Translations under genes and position numbers: made by a program | Shown here: in pieces, positions 25,730-37,560 of the stretch | How positions within the stretch are numbered: the stretch's first letter is position 1 | Layout: every line of letters begins with the position of its first letter | The notes under the pieces: model-generated | The model's database searches: none | What the model saw: the letters and a program-made list of their open reading frames with translations, nothing else | What the model was told of the DNA's origin: nothing | DNA from: Enoplolaimus lenunculus | Taxonomy: Eukaryota > Nematoda > Enoplea > Enoplida > Thoracostomopsidae | Reading direction: 5' to 3' | Assembly (NCBI GenBank): GCA_030248215.1 | Contig: JASANG010003834.1 | Coordinates: 1 to 64,000, forward strand | DNA: 64,000 nt

Positions 25730-26130
25730 TTAAGCCACCACCTGGCTGTGAAACTTGGAGCAAACCAACTGCAGCTACTCGTGCAAGGAGTGCATTTTCT
25801 GACGATAAATTTTTGCTTGAGTTATATTCTGTACCATGAATCCTAAATTCCAATTCACACGTGCAAGTTTTTGACATGAGGGCTCGTATCTGCAATTACC
25901 ACGTGCAAGGTTTTGCAGCTATGGCTCGCAACACCAATTTGTGCGTACTTGTTTTTGCAGCGAAACCCTGCAGCTGCTAGTTGTGTTCAAAACCCATTAA
26001 ACAAAACTTACAGCTTCAAATTACAGCTGCAAGTTCTCTTTGCAAAAACTTTCACACGAAAGCTCAAGCTCCAAGTTTCAGCTGAAAAAATGCAGTTGCA
26101 AATTGCAGCTCCGAGTTCTCATTGCGAAAA
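25730..26130. repeat. CTGCAGCT / TGCAAGTTT-rich repeat
   Basis: Degenerate direct repeats on words such as GTGCAAGTTTTTGCAGC. A related block is at 62590-62730 (AACTTGCACGAAATACTTGC). Open frames crossing it look compositional rather than coding. Confidence 0.5.
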
Positions 26131-26465
26131 CTTGCACATTCGCATGTGTATTAATTCTAGCGGCTACGTTCGACGTTAGCTGAATTTATTGCCTCAGAAA
26201 ACCATATTCAATTTAAGTAGTTGTGTAAGTTACCTCAACTTATTTGTTTCATGGGCGTCGGCGCCATTTTAATTATAAGAGTTTTAAAAATAATAATTTT
26301 TTCATGAAAATATAGCTATTCTAAGTCGAGATATTGCCAGCAGCTAGTAGTATGTTTACTCTATTAAAAATTACAATTTCAAAATTTTACGGATCCCGCC
26401 TAACCTGGTACAAATAGTCCAGGGAGTTCCACGGCGCTCCTGATTGGTTGAATTCATTGTTTCAG

Positions 26466-27614
26466 CTGGAGCAATTGGCTGTTACCAGTGCCAATCGTTT
26501 AATGGTTCTGATCCAAACTGCCATGATCCTTACAATAGTACGATAAATCACAGTGGAACAACAACAACGGTCACCAAAAATAGTAAACATTCATATCGAA
26601 AGCACTGTACCGCCGGTAAACGAAATTATGCTGGCTTGTTTCCTGCGCATTATTGCTTCAAGATAAACGGAAAAGGTAAACACAACGATTGATTTGGTAT
26701 TTCTTGTACGTGGAGGTGGGGAAATGTCAGGGTGTAAAACGGATTGTAAAAATAACGGAAAAGAAACCGGAAAACAGATATTGAAATTTAAAAGTTTCAG
26801 AGATGTTTTATTTTTTCTGTGAATACACCTGACGCAGGTTGGTACTCAGTGGGTTTTGCAAAATTAGAAAGAAAAATAACCGTAACGCCAAAACCGTTCA
26901 AGATTTTGAGTGAATTTTATCATTGTTTTTTCAAACCGAACAAATACTGCATGTTTGTGATGAAAAATTGTGCGATTTATACGTGATTTACAGCTAAAAA
27001 TGTACATACAAATAAAGGAATTTTCGGTATTTCACTAAAACGAAAACGAATACCGATTTTTGCTAGAAATGGAAACAGATATTCGGTTATACCCTGTTAA
27101 ATGATTTTTAAAGTGAATAAATGCAGTCAACACAAAACATATTAAATTACTAAGATACGTTTGTAAACTAAGAGACGACAGACGCAATTTTATGATTCAT
27201 TTCTAACACAAAATTTTGGTCATAATCGCTGTTGGAGGCCCCTACCTGGGTGTACACCATTGGAATATTTGCCAGCGGTTCAATTTTATGAACAGTTATA
27301 TATAATGTTATGCAAGAAACAGATATAGATAGTAAACTGAAAATTTTTTCATTCAATTTTCAGCTGGAAACAACGAAATATTCATTCGCGATTGCACACA
27401 CGAAGATATGGGTAATATGTGCGGTTTATTTCGCTACGAAAACCAAGAAATGCAAGGATGTATTAAAACGTGTCGTACGGACGGTTGCAACTCTGCACAA
27501 TTGACCAAACTTCAACCGAAGTGTATTTTCTCGGCCATTTGGTTGAATATACTTTTCAACTTATTAATATTTCGACATCGCTTTAATTTATTGCTCAATC
27601 CTGTTATTAGCTGA
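26466..27614 (+). CDS. Ly6/uPAR (quiver/sleepless-like) secreted protein, last two exons
   Basis: Exons 26466-26675 and 27364-27614 have TTTCAG acceptors, a GTAAAC donor and matching phase 1. They encode a three-finger domain with ten Cys: GCYQCQSFNGSDPNCHDP at the start, KHC, HYC, RDC, NMC and GCIKTCRTDGCNSA at the end, the last being the family's closing C-x(n)-CN motif. A hydrophobic tail (FSAIWLNILFNLLIF) follows, as in GPI-anchored members. Family proteins sit on the outer face of the membrane; quiver/sleepless members modulate ion channels, but the partner here is unknown. The first exon with the signal peptide is missing from the model (it must end in phase 1). AATAAA at 27818-27823 is a possible poly(A) signal. 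Confidence 0.82.
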
Positions 27615-27942
27615 CGCGTTTGATGCAAATATTCGAATTTGCAAGTGATATGCAGCCCTCTACGTTTTATGATGTCGGAGAATGCAATATTGGTATAATA
27701 GGTAAAGATGGGCTCTTGTGTACTGTCCACACACAAGGTTAATAACATGGCTGAAGCTTTAAGGAACGGTTTAGGCAAAGGCATAAGCATAGGTATAAGC
27801 CTTTTTCCTTTTCACAAAATAAACCAAAGCCCTAGACTATGCTCAAGCGCAGACGTGAGCAAGGGTACAACAGCTGGCAAGCCGTTGAAACGCATTTTGC
27901 CGTTGTTAGGTATCGTTGAAATGTATACTAACATAATTTAAT

Positions 27943-28386
27943 TACTGTAGTGACCGAATAAAAGTGGGTAATAAGAGGAGAGTTTCCATTTTGAGTCCCA
28001 ATCAACAAGAGTCCGTGTTCCTAATCAGAGTCCGTAAGCGGATAGAGTCCCTAAACCCTAATTGGAGTCCATAAATGTCAATTATTCCAAACTGTAATGT
28101 ATAAATTACTCCAGGACAGAATAAAGTTGAGTTCGAATCTTTAATGCATACTTAACTTTTGAATGTATATTATTGAGTATAACCTTGCATTATCGCTCAA
28201 GTTTTTATACAAGACAAATAAACGTTTAATTCAACGCATAATTGCTGTACCGGATATAGATCAGTAACAAAGACTGGTGGATCGTGGGTTAAAAATAAAT
28301 AACAGTCCGTAACCGAATAACAGGGGGTTCCCTCACGAGAGGCCACATCAATATCAGTCCACCATCTTATTCGGGTCACTGCAGTA
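27943..28386 (-). mobile_element. M1 MITE, complete, reversed
   Basis: It is flanked by TA with ends CTGTAGTGACCGAATAA and TTATTCGGGTCACTGCAG. Its body is the reverse complement of the 52500-52941 copy. It separates the Ly6-like gene from the tetraspan gene. Confidence 0.88.
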
Positions 28387-28759
28387 TCGCTAAAAGTAGC
28401 TCAAAGCTACTGTTTCCTGCTTAAACCTCCGGTTTTGTACACCAGATTTGAACAAGCCAATACCGTTTAATATACATATTCTTAACATAGACCAGTAAGC
28501 AATGTCTTTATTTCGCATATAAATTTGCATTATTCGCTAAGAAATGTGTCAAATAGCGTCCTGTTACTGATTCATTTGAGATTCTCCACTTTGCAAAAAG
28601 CGTTTTCAAAGGTACTGTTTGAAAAGCGACAAGCATTTAAAATAATGTTTTCTTCTTAAGAAAATTCCTAAAACTTGGTTTCTTGTTTGAAAGCCCCAAA
28701 AATCGACGTTTTTAGTTAAAAATCCAGTTTTTTCTGTATTTTAAATTTTTTTTATACGT

Positions 28760-28935
28760 TCAGTACGTCATCATTGGTTGTTGAATTGGTCGTGTAAATA
28801 TCGCTTTATCTTTCAGGTATCGAGCAGCGGCTGCAAATATACTAATAAACCACAGTTCAACAACAATAAAAGCAGCTTGAGCAACAATTGCAACGATGAC
28901 AATTGGTTCAAATTTGACGCTGCCTACATCAGCGG

Positions 28936-28987
<52 letters not shown>

Positions 28988-30187
28988 TATAGTATTAGGA
29001 AAATCTGGCCGTGATTTAGACAGTTCATAGCGATTCGTTGCATAATTGTATGTGTAGTGTTGTGTTGAATACGTGCGGTCTAGTAAAGGACGAACAATAT
29101 CTGTTATTTCGAGTATCCATAAGATGCACAGGATGATTCCGATCACTTGCGCTATGATTACAGCAATCTAAAAACAATAGTGTTTTTGTAAAGTTGGGCC
29201 AATGTATAGAACGGGGCCGTAGCAGTAGTATAAGCATATTCCTAAGCCTAAGCCTATTAAGCGTAAGAATAAGCTTATGCCTAGCCTAAGGCTAAGCAAA
29301 AAATAGTTCAAAGTTTAAGCTTACTCTTTTACAGTTTTACAGAAAAAAATTCCGCCCCTGATCTGTACGTGGGCCTAAATTTATAGAAAACAATCTTGTC
29401 CTGTTGCCTAAAATAGTACTGTTGAAATAAATGTAATAATTACTATACCACACAATCCTAAACAGCAACTTAAGCACAAAAGTGGTCCAGGCTTTGGCGT
29501 TGTGGTTTTAGGCTTATGTTCATGACAGGCGTAAATACTGTTTGGCACCCGTTCTACGCATGGGTTGAGTGTCAAGTCTTGAAGGAGAAAAATTAAGCAG
29601 AAATCAGGCAACTTTTTAACGGAACGATAACAGCATCTTTTTCCAATTTGTTGCTCCAAGTTGAAACTGGAAAAAGCCTTCAGCGCACAAGTTATTCTAA
29701 TGCTTGGCTGTAATATTTACATCTTATAAAGTTCAGAAATTGGTTTCCGTTTGCTGTTGCTGAAAATGGTCTTGTAGAACCATATCTTTCTTGAAACAAT
29801 CGAAGACCTTCGATTGTTTTTGTTTACGAAAATAAGTTCTACCTGAACGTAAATATGAGCGAATACAAGTTTATGGTACGTTTTTTCAATCGCAACAAAC
29901 ATTAGCAAAATTGCGAACAAAAACAACACTGGAACGATAAGATGACACACGACCAAGTAGGCAATTGCTGCAATTTGGCCATAAAATCCGTCAATAAATT
30001 CGTTCGGTGAACTGTTCGACGCGAAACTTAACGCAAACGCGCCGTTAATAATAAGGAATCCACAAATGAACGCTTCAATGATACAAATTGCAACTGCAGC
30101 CGATCGACAATGACAACAATTTAAGCAACAACAATAACAACGATACGCATCCGGCAGTTCTCGCTCAAATTCAGACTGGGTCATCAT
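28760..30187 (-). CDS. Four-helix integral membrane protein with poly-Asn loop, 2 exons
   Basis: Exon 1 is 30187-29843 (ATG start, phase 0 donor CAG/GTAGAA); exon 2 is 29167-28760 (acceptor TTTTTAG, phase 0). The product has 250 residues. Seen: Cys-rich cytosolic head (CYCCCLNCCHC, about 17-27), TM1 about 29-53, TM2 about 72-100, TM3 about 115-137 (IAVIIAQVIGIILCILWILE), a loop with about 17 Asn in a row (AAT codons, 28936-28987), and TM4 about 201-226. The layout resembles the LAPTM/DUF-type tetraspan proteins common in nematodes, where TM2 ends in a basic-aromatic segment before TM3. Exact function is unknown. The intron carries an M2 MITE and a coding-looking ORF at 29408-29669. Confidence 0.75.
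29196..29375. mobile_element. M2 MITE with CCTAAG array
   Basis: Ends GGGCCAATGTATAGAACGGG and CCGCCCCTGATCTGTACGTG; CCTAAGCC hexamers fill the centre. It lies inside the intron of the tetraspan gene, only about 28 bp upstream of the exon 2 acceptor. Confidence 0.85.
29408..29669 (-). CDS. Possible extra exon: Cys motif plus one membrane helix
   Basis: After TTTTTCCAG (or CTCCTTCAAG at about 29577) the minus strand is open to a stop at 29408. The second half reads LNPCVERVPNSIYACHEH, a Thr/Pro stretch, then CLSCCLGLCGIVIITFIS, a likely membrane segment. It looks coding but its incoming phase (1 or 2) does not match the phase 0 donor of tetraspan exon 1. A longer exon 1 ending near 29723 in phase 2 would link to it. 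It may be an alternative last exon or part of a nested gene. Confidence 0.35.
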
Positions 30188-33100
30188 CGGGTGAGCACTG
30201 TTCGCGGAATAAGCCAGCGTTGCAATTGGTGCAATTATATATTAAGTAAGCAACCACATTTGGTACGGTATTTTTTATCGCTGTTGGTTGATTAAAGACG
30301 AGTAAAAGCTGAAAATTTGACTGAAACATCATTATGAAATAATATGTTAATTCCGCACTTGTATATACTTATAATTTTTACCCTCGTATTTACATTTGTA
30401 GTTCAGGCGTTCGCTCAGCCTTTAGGTTTGGCGAAGATAACTTTTGTATAGAAGCTTTACTCTATTTCAGACCCACACAAACCGTTGCGCTCCTGATCTT
30501 TACTTAGGCATCGAGGTTGAGGCAAAGATGTAAGTTTAGGCTTATGTAAGCCTTTTTTGAAACCTAAGCCTAAGTCTATGCCTGTGGGAGAAAGAGTACA
30601 AGAGCCGTTATTTTACAAATTCGCGTGAAACTCGTGTTTTAAGCTAAATTTTAAAAAGTTTTACAAATGGTTAACGCAACCGCAAGCGTAAAAATTCAAT
30701 CGGCTCTTCATGAATGTAAAGCTTTTCTTGACTCATTTCTACACGTGTGGGCCAATGTAAGCGGAAAAAGAATATACCTAAGCTCAAACCTAATCAATAT
30801 AAAACTTGAAACGGCCGAACCACGGATATACCTATTAATACTATATATATAAATTAAGAACTTCATAAATAACAAAAATTCTGTTTAAAATAGGATTCAG
30901 TATAGTTTGAACATATCGAAATATAGAATAGTTCAAACAAAGCACTCTCAGAAATACTTAACAGAAAATATTTTCCAAAATTTTTCCTTGTCAACAATTG
31001 AAAAAATGAAATTTTTAGGTCGACATACTATTATAGGCAATCAAGAGTGTGTAAACTGAAATACGCTCTGAAATTTTTAGTACGAACAAAAATAGCAGAA
31101 AACGAAAACGCCGCTGGCACAAACAAGGGGCACATCCAGCTCATCGTCTCAAACAGGAATCAATACCACAATAGTTTCAAAATTGCGTTTGGTTTTTCGC
31201 TCGCTCCGCTCATGACGATTTTTACTGCCACATTTATTATACGCGTTTTCGTGTCAAATAATTCTGGATACGCCACTGGGCCACTGCGATCATTATTTGA
31301 CACAAATACGTTCTCAAAATGTAACATTTTCATCTGATATAATATTCAAGAGAAAACACTTTTTCGCAAATTGGTTTCGCGACAGTAAAATTCGGTTTAA
31401 ATGCAAACTGCTTCTCAAAATACGAACCAAAAAACGAAATGTTTCTTTACAAATATACCTCACATTTGTGCCATTTGCCGCCTTTGAAATACCATTTTGG
31501 CAACAAAATTTTGGCAAATGCATCAATTTTTTTACAATAAATGCAAAATTCTATTCAAAAAATGCTGGACTGCAAACTTTACGAACGCGGCGGCGGAAAC
31601 TTTAAAATATTTTGGTTTTTATCTACCATTTGGCAGAAAAACATATGTTTCCTTTTATAAAACACAGTTTTTTGTAGATTGCGCAAAAATAAAAATGTGG
31701 TAAAATTGAAAGGACAAATTTTTGACAAAGATTGCAGGATACAAAAACGATATTTTATATCAGCTCCAAAGAATCGCGTTGTAGGTAAACGTTGTTTTTG
31801 ACTTTAATTACATAGAAAATATTGAGTAATATTGGTTGGCCGATCTATTGAATTGGGCCGTAATAGTAGTAAAAGCATATTCCTAAACCTAAGCCGAAAT
31901 CCAAGCGTAACAATGCGTTTATACCTAAAAGTCTAAGAAAGCAAAAGTCGAAAGTTTTAAGAATACGCTATTACAACCTCCCAGAAAAACGTTCCGCCCT
32001 TGATCTTTGCATGGGACTCCCTATTGCTTTTTTATATCGCCCTGCTGGCAAGTACTTTTTACAATCGTACATGCCCAATACTATAAGTTGGACTGGAACG
32101 GAACGGGATACTGTGAACACTGTGACGGTCAAAAATCGTCATTTTTAAGTACAACCCGCTTCAGACTTTGGCTAAACATCAAAGAAGCATTTACTATTTG
32201 TGCAGATTTTTGGAAAAATTAAATTTATTTCATTGTTCAAAAATAGCAATACAATTTTAAGTACTTGATTTCCGCTACAAACAGCAACACAAATAGTAGA
32301 ACGGCAGTTAAAGAAAATTTAGTGTTGTTTCTATTTTAGCTAAAATCGACTGTTGTATCTGCAGCGACGATGCACTCCAGGGTACAACCGGAAGTAAAAA
32401 TACCAGATCCTAGAGTGAAAAACTTTGCCAAACCGATTTTAGAGGCAAACCTCTACTTGTACGTCTAAGGAACTCACAATTGTTGCCGTTTACGAATAGG
32501 TTACTTTGAATTGTTCAATTCCGAGATCGTTGCTGTTGCGTCATTGTGATTGTCTTAAACTCAAACTGAAACATGTCGTGCATTAATAGTGATGATCACT
32601 GATTTGATATTGCTTTAGGCTTTAGGGTTAAAGCAAGAAAAAGTTACGTTTGTTAATCGTTAGCAACCTGTTTAACCTACGGGACCGTAGCCTGATGGGG
32701 GCCGAGGGGAAGGGTTCACGCGGAGGAAAAATTTTGTCCTCCTGCGTCGGAAATTTTAACCTTGCTTGTAATTCATCGAAAATCATTGTTGTATGCCCTC
32801 CTGAAATTTTTTAGCCCCCTAGCAAGGCTAACTGACTACGGGCATGGTTTGGGGATGGGTTCGTAAAAGTTTTGTCACCTGGCATAGGTGCCGTACGTAA
32901 AAATGCCTAGAACGAAAAACGCGTGTTCGACTTTTGGCGAGATGCCAAGCCCCTCACTAAATAAAAGAGGTTCTACTATTTAAATTAATGAACGCTTCGT
33001 ACTATAATATTTAGACCGGCCGATATTCTCAAACGTGTGCTGCAGCACCTACTACCAATTGGTGATAAGTTTTAAAACGTTCAAATCAGTGAATGATGCG

Positions 33101-33329
33101 GTGGTTCGAAATTGAGTACAAAGCATTTAATTTGATCCACGCGTACCCCTGTTGGCGCCCGTTGGTCGGTTTGAAAGCTTATCGTTTGCTGGTGATACAT
33201 GCTATATGCATTTAGAATATTGGCGATTCAGTTTAGTCAACACTGAGCAAAATAATATTTAAGCTTAGGCCTACACTTTTAACGTAGCCAGACAACAGAA
33301 CAAAATTCTTTCGTAGAGCAGCGAAACAT
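30188..33329. other. Non-coding stretch
   Basis: 30430-30600 and 31839-32013 are M2-type copies (the second with CCTAAACC/CCTAAG hexamers and the end CCGCCCTTGATCTTTGCATG). 32690-32840 is a piece of the GGGGGCTAAAAAATTTTC family. Open frames at 31047-31703 cross repeated, low-complexity sequence and are not supported as exons. Confidence 0.6.
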
Positions 33330-35942
33330 TCATAAATGTACCGGTTGCTTCAAATGATCTTCCAAAAAACTATCGTAAACGTTGCCGTACGTTCGATCCA
33401 AACGTGAAATGTAAAATCTGAGCGATTCGAAAGTTGAATTGTCACAATCGCGGTCACGGGATTCGAAAGTATTTGCGGTGTTGACAAGTATTTCGACAGC
33501 ATTTTGTATTTGATCAACAATTTTAAGTATGAAATCGTTTTGTCGGTGTACGGGTGTTCGCTGAACGGAAATAGATGTAACAGGGAACGGCACTAAGTAA
33601 GTTGTTGTTTTTACAATACCTCGGATGCTTTTCTTGTCGGATATCCCCATGGTAGGTCTTATACATTTTATTGGAGTCGAGCTGGCACTTTGGATACGGC
33701 TTATTCCACGGTTTAGGTTCAGACTTAGCCAAACAGTTTCAGGTTTCGTTCAGGATCTGGTTTAAAAATTTATCTGTACAGGGATCTGTAAACCAGAGGG
33801 AATGGGAGTCACGGTAGGCTCAGCACCCACCTGAAAGAATTTTCTACTGTAGAAAATTTTCAACTTTGCTTGTAACTCATCAAAAAACCTCGTATGTCCC
33901 GCCTGAAATATGGTTAGCACCTTTATCAAGATTATCTGGGTGCGGGCGCTGAGATAAATATAAATGAGGCGATTAGCAAAACAAATTTACTTTAAATTCT
34001 TTGAGTTCTTGAATGACTGCAATGCCTTGGTTAATTTTGTCCGTAAATTCTTGCAAAATATCGAACAAATACCGGTCATCGTTGTCGTGCTCGTGAACGC
34101 TTGCCAAATTATGGGAAACCTTAATTTTAAAAAAATTCCAACAATTTTAAGTTTAAATGCTAATACTTCACAACAATTTCGGGAAATATGCATTAAATTT
34201 TGCGACAATAGATTATATACATTATGGTTTAAGTCCAAAATTTTGAATGTCGAGCAATAAATGTCGGATTTTATAAAACCGTTCCATCGACGGCTATAGA
34301 TCAGAGCCGTAATAGTAGTATAAGATTCCTAAACCAAAGTCTAAGCCTAAGCCTAGGCAAAAAAATGGTTTAAAGCGTTAAGCTTACTCTATTGCATTTC
34401 CGCAGAAAATCTATCCGCCACTGATCTTTTAGACTATTATATATAATGGCCTGCCCACTAATCCCTTGAAAGCGTAAGCCTAAACCTAAGCCTACGGCTC
34501 ATATTTGAAATGCGTACAGCACCTATTACCATTTAGCGATAGGCTTTCAAGCTGACAAACCTCTGCTATTGCACATCTCAAAATTGGTACAGAAATAGGG
34601 CAAATCAAACGCGAATAAGTTCTGAATTTTGAGCCTCAGCATTCACTGGTTCAAAACAGGATCTATCACCTATTGGAAATAGGTGCTATACGCATTTGAG
34701 AATACGGGCTAAGCCTCAGCCTTTCGATGTCTAAGTTTTCAACTCTCTGGTCAAAATGTAGAAGGCGCACGCGTCCAAATCGATATGAATCGAAGCAAGC
34801 TCAATACGTATATATACCTCTACAAGTTGTTGTTCCACACGATTCACTCGTTTGTCTATGATTGACCGAACAATATGCTCCCAGCCTGTAAAGAAATATA
34901 ATCAGTATTAATTTAAAACGACATCCATTTTGTTTTAACCATTCAAAAAATTGTAAACCAAACGCTATTGTATGAAAACTTTTCAGTTTGCTTGAGGTCC
35001 CTTGAAATTGCAACGGATTCAGATGGATGACGGTTCTTCTGATTGAAATGTAAAAAGTGCCCATACCACAGTACTCTATATGGGCGAACTTTTTCCTCTT
35101 ATCAAATTTTGCCAAGTGTCAGAAAACAATATAAACAAGAAACCGTACAATTTTGTTGAAAGCTGCAGTTTGAAAAGCGTTTAAAATAGCATTATATTTT
35201 TGACAAGATTCATAAACTGAATAAATCGTTAATAATTTGTACTAAACAACAAGGGTTCTTTACAGGGCGTAATGGGATATTCGGTTTCTGGTTCCGATAA
35301 AAATCGGTGCCCGTTTCTGATTCCGTTGTACAACTAACGGAAATTGCGTTACCTAAAAAATAAGATATAAATCACGTATATATCTGGTAATTTTTCATTA
35401 CACATATGGGGCCTTTGTTCAAAATGAAATATATACAAATTACCAAATTCATCCAGAATCGTAAAACTTTCGATGCATGCACTGCTTTTTGTTTAAAATT
35501 TTAGAAAGCCCGGCGAATATTTGCACGCGTCTATTCTTTTGGCAGAATAATAAAACATCTTTGAACACTTCAATATCCGTTTCCTGTTTCCGTTATTTTG
35601 AACTCTATCCGCTTCCGTTTCCGACCTTGGTTTTTCAGCGTCCGGCGTACATATTAACAGTAGAGTCCTACTATATATACTCTTGTGTCGGCAGTAAATG
35701 CAATGCTGAAAAACGTTTTGCATTTTGCTCAGTAACTTTTAGACATTGCGTATTTCTTAAATTCAGTCTTGTTAGCTAATTTCTTCAGCTTGTATTATAG
35801 CTAAAGAGTATCGAAGCAAATCAAACTTACCAGTGCAAACCACGGACATTCCTATCAAATACTTGTTTGACAACTTTTCGAGAAGCAGTAGTTGCATCGG
35901 CAGCGTCAAGGAATTTATTCCAATGCGTTTGTTATCAGACAT
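33330..35942 (-). CDS. Unknown 179-residue helical protein, 4 exons
   Basis: Exons are 35942-35831 (ATG), 34885-34818, 34119-33991 and 33560-33330 (stop). Junction phases are 1, 0 and 0 and all match; donors are GTAAGT, GTATAT and GTAAAT, acceptors TTTACAG, ATTAAG and CCGTTCAG. The protein begins MSDNKRIGINSLTLPMQLLL. It is charged and probably all-helical, with a likely coiled coil across exon 2 (SIIDKRVNRVEQQLVE) and exon 3 (FDILQEFTDKINQGIAVIQE); exon 4 reads VDQIQNAVEILVNTANTFES and ends KQPVHL. No signal peptide or membrane helix. I do not recognise the family; small size and helix content would suit a subunit of a larger complex. An ORF at 33523-33732 overlaps the last intron and may be an alternative exon. 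Confidence 0.68.
34297..34430. mobile_element. M2 MITE copy, short
   Basis: TAGATCAGAGCCGTAATAGT opens it, CCTAAGCCTAAGCC lies inside, and TATCCGCCACTGATC closes it. It is inside intron 2 of the 179-residue protein gene. Confidence 0.6.
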
Positions 35943-36584
35943 AACTGTTGCGGAACACTTGCTGGCAAGCTTTAATCATCACTAACTAATGAATTTAACC
36001 TACAGTTTAGCTGGTGTTTAAATGGCTAATCAGCAGTATATAATTCACAAAGTATTGGCATAGAATTTTGTTCTCACATTTTTAGCACAAATATCGGCAA
36101 CAAAAAATGCAAAAAAGTAAACTCAGTGTAAAATTCCCTCAAAGATACATACACCTTAAGTTAACGAACTAATTAAACGTGCAAAATTTGAGACATTGTC
36201 GTCAAATTTTCGTATTGAAATTTCCTGGAACTCCCTCTTATAATTCTGCTAAGCCGAAGCCGGAAGTAAATTTTTGCTAGAAACGGAGCTGTGTAACATA
36301 CCATGAGCTGCTCTCCAGCGGCGTACCGAGAAACTTGAATTCTGGGGCCGCATCTTGTCAGGTTCGTGTCTTGGCTTTCCACATAAAAGTTAACTTAGAA
36401 CCCTTTAGCAGTGATCCATCTAAATTTTTTGGCGTGTTCAGAGTTTCCTTTTAGGTTATCTAAATTTTTAGCGGGCAGAGTAGCAGGGCCGGACCTAATC
36501 GTTTGTTACGTGAATATAATTTGATTTGAAGAAAATATAGCGAGCGAAATCCTACCCATTAACCCTTTCCCACATGAATATTTT

Positions 36585-36840
36585 CTATTTCCCCTGAGAC
36601 CTACTTTTATGCTAGAAATCGAACTCCAGTGACTGGAGTGGGAGGCGTATACCATCACCACTCAGCTATAGGAGCTTGACGCTCGAGCCCGAGGGGGCTC
36701 ACGTCTTTTGGTGATTTAGTACTATGTATACGTGTTGCAATTGTTAAACACGGTGCGATATATACTATTTAACGTATATACACTGCGCTGAGTTGCCTAT
36801 AGGCAACTCAATGTGAGAAGGGGTTAATACCTTTAACTCT
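36585..36840 (-). mobile_element. tRNA-derived SINE-like element (family S2)
   Basis: On the minus strand AGCTCCTATAGCTGAGTGG is a good box A (TAGCTGAGTGG) and ACTGGAGTTCGATTTC a good box B, at tRNA-like spacing. The unit is bounded by AACCCTTTCCCACATGAATA and its inverted relative AATGTGAGAAGGGGTTAA, so it has SINE-like and MITE-like traits at once. Related, more decayed copies are at 40525-40770 and 55795-55990. Confidence 0.6.
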
Positions 36841-36857
36841 AGTACAGAACGTCAGTT

Positions 36858-37070
36858 TACACTGCAAAAAATTGTGAGTCAAATTGACTTTCTTCGAAAT
36901 AGGCTCTTCGGGACTACACAAACTGAGTCAAATTCGACTCCGCCAGAGTCAAATTCGACACACTGAGTCACACGTTTGACTCTGGCAGAGTCGAATTTGA
37001 CTCAGTTTGTGTGGTCCCGTAGAGCCTATTTCGGAGAGAGTCAATTTGGCTCACCGTTTTTTGCAGTGTA
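36858..37070. mobile_element. Near-perfect palindromic MITE (family M4) with TA duplication
   Basis: TA, then CACTGCAAAAAATTGTGAGT; the right arm ends TTTTTTGCAGTG, then TA. The arms are close to perfect over about 95 bp and contain repeated GAGTCAAATTCGACTC-type words. It splits a sequence that is continuous at about 21325-21360 (CAGAACTTCAGTTTGAAGTC), giving an empty-site comparison. One arm of another copy is at 1190-1256. Confidence 0.9.
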
Positions 37071-37214
37071 GGGTCTTTGTGGACGTGTTTCTATCTTGGA
37101 GTTACAATAAAGTGTAGTAAAGCTCATCACCAGGATGTTAGGTAAAGCTTTGAAGAATTCGCGAACCAAGCAAGCGAGAAAATGCGCATTGTCTCATTGT
37201 ATTAAATCCCTCTG

Positions 37215-37560
37215 TACCGTAGTGACCGAATGAGAGAGGGGTAATAAGAGGAGGCCCCATTTTGAGTCCCATATCAAAAGGAGTCCGTATCCCTAATACG
37301 GGTCCGTAAGCAGATACAGTCCCTAAACCATAATTAGAGTCCGTAAATGTCAATTATTCCTATTAGTAGCGCATAAATGATTCCAGGACAAAATAATGTC
37401 GGTCACACGTTACTATTGGTTTGCATTGCACAAAAAATGTCCACCCTATTTAAGTTGTTCGCGGACACAATACAGTTTCTCGATAACTATATGCGGACAA
37501 ACAAGTTAGGTAGCTAATATGTCTTTACACATATGGTGTTTTTATCAGAAATTTCCATAT
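37215..37560 (-). mobile_element. M1 end fused to other internal sequence
   Basis: TA-CCGTAGTGACCGAATGAG and about 180 bp of reversed M1 body run to ACAAAATAATGTCGGTCACA, after which the sequence departs from M1. The same junction and following phrase (in reverse complement) occur at 60430-60768. Confidence 0.7.

Larger units (their letters stand above)
14842..26465. other. Gene-poor 11.6 kb stretch
   Basis: No confident exon is seen. It contains M2 copies at 15211-15612, 21915-22035 and 22755-22915, an M1 copy at 18571-19006, a degenerate tandem duplication at 19890-20220, GCGAAGCGAGCGAAA-type repeat at 21100-21770, ATATCCGG-rich sequence at 18370-18510, and a possible retroelement remnant at 23546-24102. 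At 24268-24309 an ATG opens MMALLLVSLCFSY, which resembles a signal peptide; it might be the missing first exon of the Ly6-like gene, but the phase does not fit a good donor. Confidence 0.6.

Noticed and set aside
33523-33732. Extra exon of the 179-residue protein gene
   Set aside because: It starts well after CTAAG but no donor gives the phase 0 needed for the last exon; kept only as a possible alternative.
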